NCBI RefSeq assembly: GCF_029893825.1
Contig: NZ_JARXXV010000001.1
Location: 806,001 to 870,000 of the forward strand
DNA length: 64,000 nt
Origin: Aurantimicrobium minutum
Lineage (GTDB): Bacteria > Actinomycetota > Actinomycetes > Actinomycetales > Microbacteriaceae
Reading direction: 5' to 3'
Shown: positions 59,211 to 64,000 of the stretch, piece after piece
How the letters are laid out: every line of letters begins with the position of its first letter
Position numbering within the stretch: position 1 is the stretch's first letter
The notes under the pieces: model-generated
Told to the model about the DNA's origin: nothing
Seen by the model: only the letters and a program-made list of their open reading frames with translations
Databases searched by the model: none
Position numbers and translations under genes: made by a program

Positions 59211-59284
59211 TACCCCCAGTGGGACTCGAACCCACACTGGATCGATTTTAAGTCGATTGCCTCTGCCGATTGGGCTATGGGGGC
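59211..59284 (-). tRNA. tRNA with UAA anticodon (tRNA-Leu) and a short variable loop
   Basis: Cloverleaf on the minus strand, 74 bases. Acceptor arms GCCCCCA and TGGGGGT (first pair G-U), D arm GCC/GGC, anticodon stem ATCGA/TCGAT with loop CTTAAAA, so the anticodon is UAA, which reads UUA leucine codons. The T arm is GTGGG/CCCAC with TTCGAGT loop. The variable loop has only about five bases, whereas bacterial tRNA-Leu normally has a long class II arm. CCA is not encoded. It may be an atypical tRNA-Leu or a tRNA whose charging identity differs. Confidence 0.85.
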
Positions 59285-59309
59285 GTACCATGTCAAGGCT
59301 AGCAAAGCA

Positions 59310-59337
59310 AAAGGGAGGCCGAGGACGGCCTCCCTTT
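59310..59337 (-). terminator. terminator after the NADH dehydrogenase gene
   Basis: Twelve-base arms AAAGGGAGGCCG (59310-59321) and its complement (59326-59337), four-base loop. On the minus strand it is followed by TGCTTTGC after the run of T in the stem. It lies between ndh and the tRNA gene. Confidence 0.85.
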
Positions 59338-59351
59338 CGTTTGGAAGTTTT

Positions 59352-60782
59352 TTACTTCTTAACTGCAGGCTTCTTAGCAGGAGCCTTCTTCGCAGCTGGC
59401 TTCGCAGCAGCCTTGGTTGCAGGCTTCTTAGCTGCTGGCTTCGCAGCTGCCTTAGCTGGTGCTGCAGGAGCTGGACGTGAAGCGAATTCTTCGAATGCAG
59501 CACGAGGAGTCTCGCGAGCAGACAGAGAAACAATGTCGCGTCCAAGCCAGAAGTTGTTCCACCATCCGCCAAGAACGCGGAACTTGCGCTCGAAGGAAGG
59601 CATTGCCATGCCGTGGTAACCACGGTGTGCAAGCCAGGCGATGTAACCCTTGAGGGCAAGCTTGCCGGACTGGAACACACCCACGTTGAGACCGAGGCCT
59701 GCAACAGCACCCAGGTTCTTGTGGAAGTAGTCGGTGGGGCCTTCGCCGCGCAGCACGGCAGCAATGTTGCGTGCCATGAGCTTGCCCTGACGAACAGCGT
59801 GCTGTGCGTTAGGAACGCAGTAGCCACCAACGCCACCACCGGAAAGATCTGGACATGCGGTTGCGTCACCAGCACCCCAGGCGCCTTCGATGATTCCGTT
59901 GTCGCCTTCAACGCGCAGGTCTGCACGAACGCGCAGACGTCCACGCTCATCAAGCGGGAAGTCGGTTGCACGAAGCATGGGGTTAGCCATCACACCTGCG
60001 GTCCAGATGATGAGGTCAGACTCGAAGCTTTCACCGGTGGAGAGCTGGATAACACCGTTCTCTGCAGACTGGAGCTGAGTATCGAGGTGAACCGTGGCAC
60101 CACGCTCTGCGAGGTTGTTGAGTACCCACTTGCTGGTCTCGAGGGAAACCTCAGGCATGATGCGACCCATGGCCTCAATCAAGTGGAAGTGAGTGTCTTC
60201 GAAGGTGAGCTCTGGGTAGTCCTTGATCAGGTCAGAAGCCAGTGAGCGTAGTTCAGCGAATACCTCAATACCTGCGAAGCCACCACCAACAACGGTGACG
60301 GTGAGCAGGCGATCACGCTCGGGACCTGCAGGAAGCTGAGCAGCCTTGTCGAAGTTGGAGAGGATGCGGTCGCGGATTGCTACTGCTTCTTCAATGGTCT
60401 TCAGGCCGATAGCGTTGTCCGCAATACCTGGGATGGGGAAGGTGCGAGAAACAGCACCCGCGGTGAAGATGACCTGGTCATACTTTTCAGCAAACTGTGC
60501 ACCAGCGTTAGGAACGATGGTTGCTGTCTTTTTCTTGTGGTCAATGCCGACAACCTTGCCCGAGATGATACGGGTGCGCTTAAGGTGTGAACGGTGTCCG
60601 ACAACAGCGTGACGAGCTTCGATTGAGCCAGCTGCGATTTCAGGCAGGAATGGCTGGTAGGTCATGTAGGGCAGTGGGTCAACAATTGTGACTTCTGCTT
60701 CTCCTCGACGGAGGAGTTTTTCGAGCTTCCACGCGGTATAGAAACCTGCGTAGCCAGCACCGACAATAAGAATCTTGGGCAC
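59352..60782 (-). CDS. ndh: type II NADH dehydrogenase with Lys/Ala/Pro-rich tail
   Basis: Membrane-attached NDH-2 flavoprotein of 476 residues that passes electrons from NADH to menaquinone without pumping protons. FAD motif ILIVGAGYAGFYTAWKLE at the start, then NAD motif VTVVGGGFAGIEVFAEL and GAGDATACPD near the second FAD contact. The C-terminal 40 residues are a low-complexity tail of Lys, Ala and Pro (repeats such as AAAKPAAKK), like that of histone H1-type proteins, beyond the usual end of the family. The start is probably GTG at 60782, ten bases after GGAG, putting the FAD motif at the N-terminus; a TTG 24 bases earlier is less likely. Confidence 0.92.
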   Translation of the reverse strand: MPKILIVGAGYAGFYTAWKLEKLLRRGEAEVTIVDPLPYMTYQPFLPEIAAGSIEARHAVVGHRSHLKRTRIISGKVVGIDHKKKTATIVPNAGAQFAEKYDQVIFTAGAVSRTFPIPGIADNAIGLKTIEEAVAIRDRILSNFDKAAQLPAGPERDRLLTVTVVGGGFAGIEVFAELRSLASDLIKDYPELTFEDTHFHLIEAMGRIMPEVSLETSKWVLNNLAERGATVHLDTQLQSAENGVIQLSTGESFESDLIIWTAGVMANPMLRATDFPLDERGRLRVRADLRVEGDNGIIEGAWGAGDATACPDLSGGGVGGYCVPNAQHAVRQGKLMARNIAAVLRGEGPTDYFHKNLGAVAGLGLNVGVFQSGKLALKGYIAWLAHRGYHGMAMPSFERKFRVLGGWWNNFWLGRDIVSLSARETPRAAFEEFASRPAPAAPAKAAAKPAAKKPATKAAAKPAAKKAPAKKPAVKK

Positions 60783-60813
60783 AGTAATACGTCTCCAGCT
60801 AGACAAAGTGGGG

Positions 60814-62079
60814 TTAGGGCGTCACGTCTGTTTCGTGATGGGAATTGTCACGGGGAACAACAGGGCGAAGTCTTCGAGCAACAACGATGTACCCGATAAC
60901 TACAATCGTACCGAATCCAGCGAAAAACAGTAACGGAACACCCACGGTGGTGAGCTGATAGAGGGTGGGAAGACCCGGAATATTCCCGCTATCGAAAGGC
61001 AAAGGTGCCGGAGTTGCGGTTGACGTGTCCCAGTCTTCAGGCGAGGCAGTGGAGCTTCCACGGCGATAGAGCTTGATCCAGTCAGCAAGTGAACCCAGAG
61101 GGTTCTTCTTAACCAGTGGCACATCTGCGGTCACTGCTGCATAGGCATCGATCTTGCCGTAACCATAAATAGGGCTGGGCACAGTGTCCACCGGTGTTGC
61201 TGTGGCAATGATGCGGTTGATGACATTGTTGGCATCGAGTTCGGGATGAGCTGCACGTACGAGTGCCACAAGCCCTGCCACGATCGGGGTTGCCCCGCTG
61301 GATCCGGACCATTTCATATACGCACCGCCGGGTGCAACACCTACCAGTGCCTCACTTGGAGCAGAGACGCCTATCGTGATGCCTTGACTGGAAGCGTCGT
61401 AACTGGCCTCCCCATTGACATCGAGTCCGGCCACGGTCAGCACACCAGGAATTGTTGCCGGTGCTCCTACCTCAGTGGTTCCCGCACCGCGATTACCTGC
61501 CGCTGCAACGATGACCACGTCATGCTCGAACGCATACATAAAGGCGTCATCCCAGCTCTTGGGCCATTCCAAAGAGTTCCGGGTTAGCGACATGTTGATG
61601 ACCTTGGCACCTTGGTCAACTGACCACTTGATGGCATTAGCTATTTGTTCATCAGAAGAAATTGCAGTGTTTTCACCAAATGCCACAGAAGCCGAAAGAA
61701 GCTGTGCTGCAGGAGCAGTTCCCAAAATTCCGTTGTTGCCGCCCGTGCCACGACCGGCAAGCACAGAGGCTACGAGTGTGCCGTGATCTGGCGACTCCCC
61801 CACAGGTGTTCGCCCATCGGGAGAACCAACACCAGAGAAGTCAGCGCCACCGACCACAGCAGCATTGATATCGGGGGCATAGCCAATACCGGAGTCAATC
61901 ACGGAGACCAGCACGCCATCACCTTGAGTGATGTCCCACGCTTGATAAAAGTTGTAATCCCCGAGCCAATATTCAAAGTCACGGATATAGTCAGCGCGTG
62001 CGGGAGTAGCCGAGAGCACCGCCAGTGCGCTGACGGCAAGAACTGACAGAGCTGCTACTGCGCGTCGTAGTCGATGCAT
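60814..62079 (-). CDS. mycosin-like subtilisin family serine protease, membrane anchored
   Basis: S8-family protease of 421 residues. A signal peptide (residues 1-30, ending ATPARA) is followed by the catalytic domain with Asp62 in VIDSG, His99 in PDHGTLVAS and Ser261 in GSSGATP. A Pro-rich linker and a C-terminal membrane helix (LTTVGVPLLFFAGFGTIVVIGYIVV) with a short basic tail come last. This layout is that of mycosins (MycP), which normally belong to type VII secretion loci, but no ESX genes are here. The ATG at 62079 follows AGAGG by seven bases and overlaps the DUF501 gene by 25 bases. The usual GTSMAAP is changed to GSSGATP. Confidence 0.87.
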   Translation of the reverse strand: MHRLRRAVAALSVLAVSALAVLSATPARADYIRDFEYWLGDYNFYQAWDITQGDGVLVSVIDSGIGYAPDINAAVVGGADFSGVGSPDGRTPVGESPDHGTLVASVLAGRGTGGNNGILGTAPAAQLLSASVAFGENTAISSDEQIANAIKWSVDQGAKVINMSLTRNSLEWPKSWDDAFMYAFEHDVVIVAAAGNRGAGTTEVGAPATIPGVLTVAGLDVNGEASYDASSQGITIGVSAPSEALVGVAPGGAYMKWSGSSGATPIVAGLVALVRAAHPELDANNVINRIIATATPVDTVPSPIYGYGKIDAYAAVTADVPLVKKNPLGSLADWIKLYRRGSSTASPEDWDTSTATPAPLPFDSGNIPGLPTLYQLTTVGVPLLFFAGFGTIVVIGYIVVARRLRPVVPRDNSHHETDVTP

Positions 62080-62567
62080 TGACACACCTCTGGTGACCAG
62101 CTTGAGCGCTCCAACGCCAGATCACCAATGGGGTTCACGCCAGGACCAGCAGCAAGTGCATGACCGGCGAGGGCGTGCAGGCACTTCACTCGAACGGGCA
62201 TGCCGCCTGCAGAGATTCCATCGAGCTCGGGAACCACAGCAATGGATTCGCGGTCAGCAATGAACTGCTGGTGCGCTATGAGGTATTGCTTTTGCATTTC
62301 TTCGTCAGCGTTCAAGATCTCGGTGAACTCTGCCATCACCTGAGTTGCTTCCAAGTCAGACATGGCAACTGTTGCAGCGGGGTGGGTGAGGTAGTAGAAC
62401 GTGGGAAAGGGCGTTCCATCTGAGAGCCTGGGCGCGGTTGCCACCACGGTCGGAGCACCGCACACACAGCGCGCAGGAATACCGATTACATCCCGCGCGG
62501 GACGACCCAGCTGCGCCGAGACAATGCGGATGTCTTCGTCGCTGGCAGGTTCAAATGGTGGGCGCAT
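62055..62567 (-). CDS. DUF501 family protein
   Basis: DUF501 protein of 170 residues, an actinobacterial family found between ftsB and the ppx or protease genes downstream of enolase. Recognisable stretches are VSAQLGRPARDVIGIPARCVCGAPTVVATAPRLSDGTPFPTFYYLTHP and VKCLHALAGHALAAGPGVNPIGD. The Cys-x-Cys and later Cys and His residues could bind metal. Function unknown. It lies nine bases after ftsB and overlaps the protease start, so the three genes are one unit. Confidence 0.88.
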   Translation of the reverse strand: MRPPFEPASDEDIRIVSAQLGRPARDVIGIPARCVCGAPTVVATAPRLSDGTPFPTFYYLTHPAATVAMSDLEATQVMAEFTEILNADEEMQKQYLIAHQQFIADRESIAVVPELDGISAGGMPVRVKCLHALAGHALAAGPGVNPIGDLALERSSWSPEVCQCIDYDAQ

Positions 62568-62576
62568 GGATGAGTC

Positions 62577-63068
62577 CTACTGTGTGGGCTGAACTTGTTC
62601 CGGGGTGGGAGTACCCAACCCAGCAACAAGGAAAGATTTGAGCAGACCAGAAACCCAGTCCGTGGAGGTGTCTTGCAAAGAAGCAGTTGCTTTCTCACGC
62701 TTGAGATCATCAATGTTTGCGTCATTGATAACCAGGTAGCTGATTTCACCAGGCATGACGTAATAGAGGCGATCGCGTGCCTGCGCACGAACATAGGCAG
62801 GGTCATCCCAGCGAGCGCGTTGCTTTTCAAGATCAGAAATCTGTGACTTCTTCAGATCTGCCTCTGCTTGCAGATCGGCAATGACCTGACGTTGTTCTAC
62901 CAAGATCTTCAGCTGAGGCGCCAGCACGAGCACACCCAACAGGGTCAAACTCATGATCAAGATAGAAAAGCCCGACAAGCGAATGCTGCCGAGCCAGACG
63001 CCCGCCTTCGTGGTTCCGGTGACAAGAGCCACCGGAACCTTACGAACGCGAACGTTTTTGTTAGCCAT
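62577..63068 (-). CDS. ftsB: FtsB/DivIC-type septum formation initiator
   Basis: Bitopic divisome protein of 163 residues: a basic cytoplasmic start, one membrane helix (LSGFSILIMSLTLLGVLVLAP, residues about 31-51), an extracytoplasmic coiled coil (ILVEQRQVIADLQAEADLKKSQISDLEKQRARWDD) and the conserved DPAYVRAQARDRLYYVMPGE motif. It should link FtsL and FtsQ at the septum. The last 50 residues are a variable tail. Its position directly after enolase is the normal actinobacterial arrangement. Confidence 0.9.
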   Translation of the reverse strand: MANKNVRVRKVPVALVTGTTKAGVWLGSIRLSGFSILIMSLTLLGVLVLAPQLKILVEQRQVIADLQAEADLKKSQISDLEKQRARWDDPAYVRAQARDRLYYVMPGEISYLVINDANIDDLKREKATASLQDTSTDWVSGLLKSFLVAGLGTPTPEQVQPTQ

Positions 63069-63086
63069 AGAGGGCTGGTGCTTTCC

Positions 63087-64000
<914 letters not shown>

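Noticed and set aside
59120-59971. Open frame of 283 codons on the minus strand opposite the tRNA and ndh in another frame
   Set aside because: It runs through a tRNA gene and the Lys/Ala/Pro-coding repeat of ndh, which reads as Leu/Arg/Ser repeats in this frame; no domain.

Overview
The window looks like the chromosome of a moderate-GC actinobacterium, most likely of the Microbacteriaceae (freshwater, small-genome types are plausible). The basis is the housekeeping block at the right end (partial enolase, FtsB-type divisome protein, DUF501 protein, mycosin-like subtilase, type II NADH dehydrogenase), the greA/DUF4307 pair, an actinobacterial-type phosphofructokinase and a PadR-type VanR. This assignment is inference from gene families and neighbourhood; no database search was possible. 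I see no phage, insertion sequence, CRISPR array or rRNA. One tRNA gene is present.

Layout. 1-5.35 kb: minus-strand operon for the lower protocatechuate 4,5-cleavage pathway (ligI partial, ligJ, galD, ligK) preceded by two IclR regulators. 5.4-11.1 kb: pobA (4-hydroxybenzoate to protocatechuate), vanillin-type aldehyde dehydrogenase, PadR-type vanR, and vanAB (vanillate to protocatechuate). 11.1-13.2 kb: MarR regulator and an orphan aldehyde dehydrogenase. 13.5-25.0 kb: a 13-gene plus-strand run with a split transketolase, zinc alcohol dehydrogenase, ribose-type ABC importer, short-chain dehydrogenase, epimerase-like TIM barrel, phosphofructokinase, a CatC-like protein, the ring-cleavage dioxygenase ligAB and an esterase-like hydrolase. 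25.1-27.9 kb: amidohydrolase, DMT transporter and small membrane proteins. 27.9-36.9 kb: two divergent units around a central operator: iclR, acetoacetyl-CoA-synthetase-like ligase, PcaD-like hydrolase and CitE-like lyase on the minus strand; biotin carrier, biotin carboxylase, pyruvate-carboxylase-type carboxyltransferase and a HAD hydrolase on the plus strand.

36.9-47.3 kb: a nine-gene minus-strand operon matching the Cre (4-cresol) system of Corynebacterium. It has a two-subunit phosphotransferase (CreH/CreI) that makes aryl phosphates, P450 CreJ with ferredoxin CreF and reductase CreE, two HD phosphohydrolases, a short-chain dehydrogenase and an aldehyde dehydrogenase, with an IclR regulator upstream. 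Its expected product, 4-hydroxybenzoate, would feed PobA. 47.3-64.0 kb is mostly core genome: prepilin peptidase, PhoH2, cis-prenyltransferase, TrhA, greA, threonine dehydratase, HtpX/LemA, an MFS carrier, amylosucrase-like GH13, a tRNA with UAA anticodon, NDH-2, a subtilase, ftsB and enolase.

Taken together, the left 47 kb reads as an aromatic-catabolism island. 4-Cresol, 4-hydroxybenzoate and vanillin/vanillate converge on protocatechuate, LigAB opens the ring at the 4,5 position, and LigI/LigJ/GalD/LigK carry it to pyruvate and oxaloacetate. The one expected step with no gene in view is the LigC dehydrogenase. Regulation appears to rest on several IclR proteins, whose likely operators share a TTTCA-N5-TGAAA pattern, on VanR, and on an unknown factor with three TGTTTAC/GTAAACA palindromes in front of the transketolase-to-ligAB operon.
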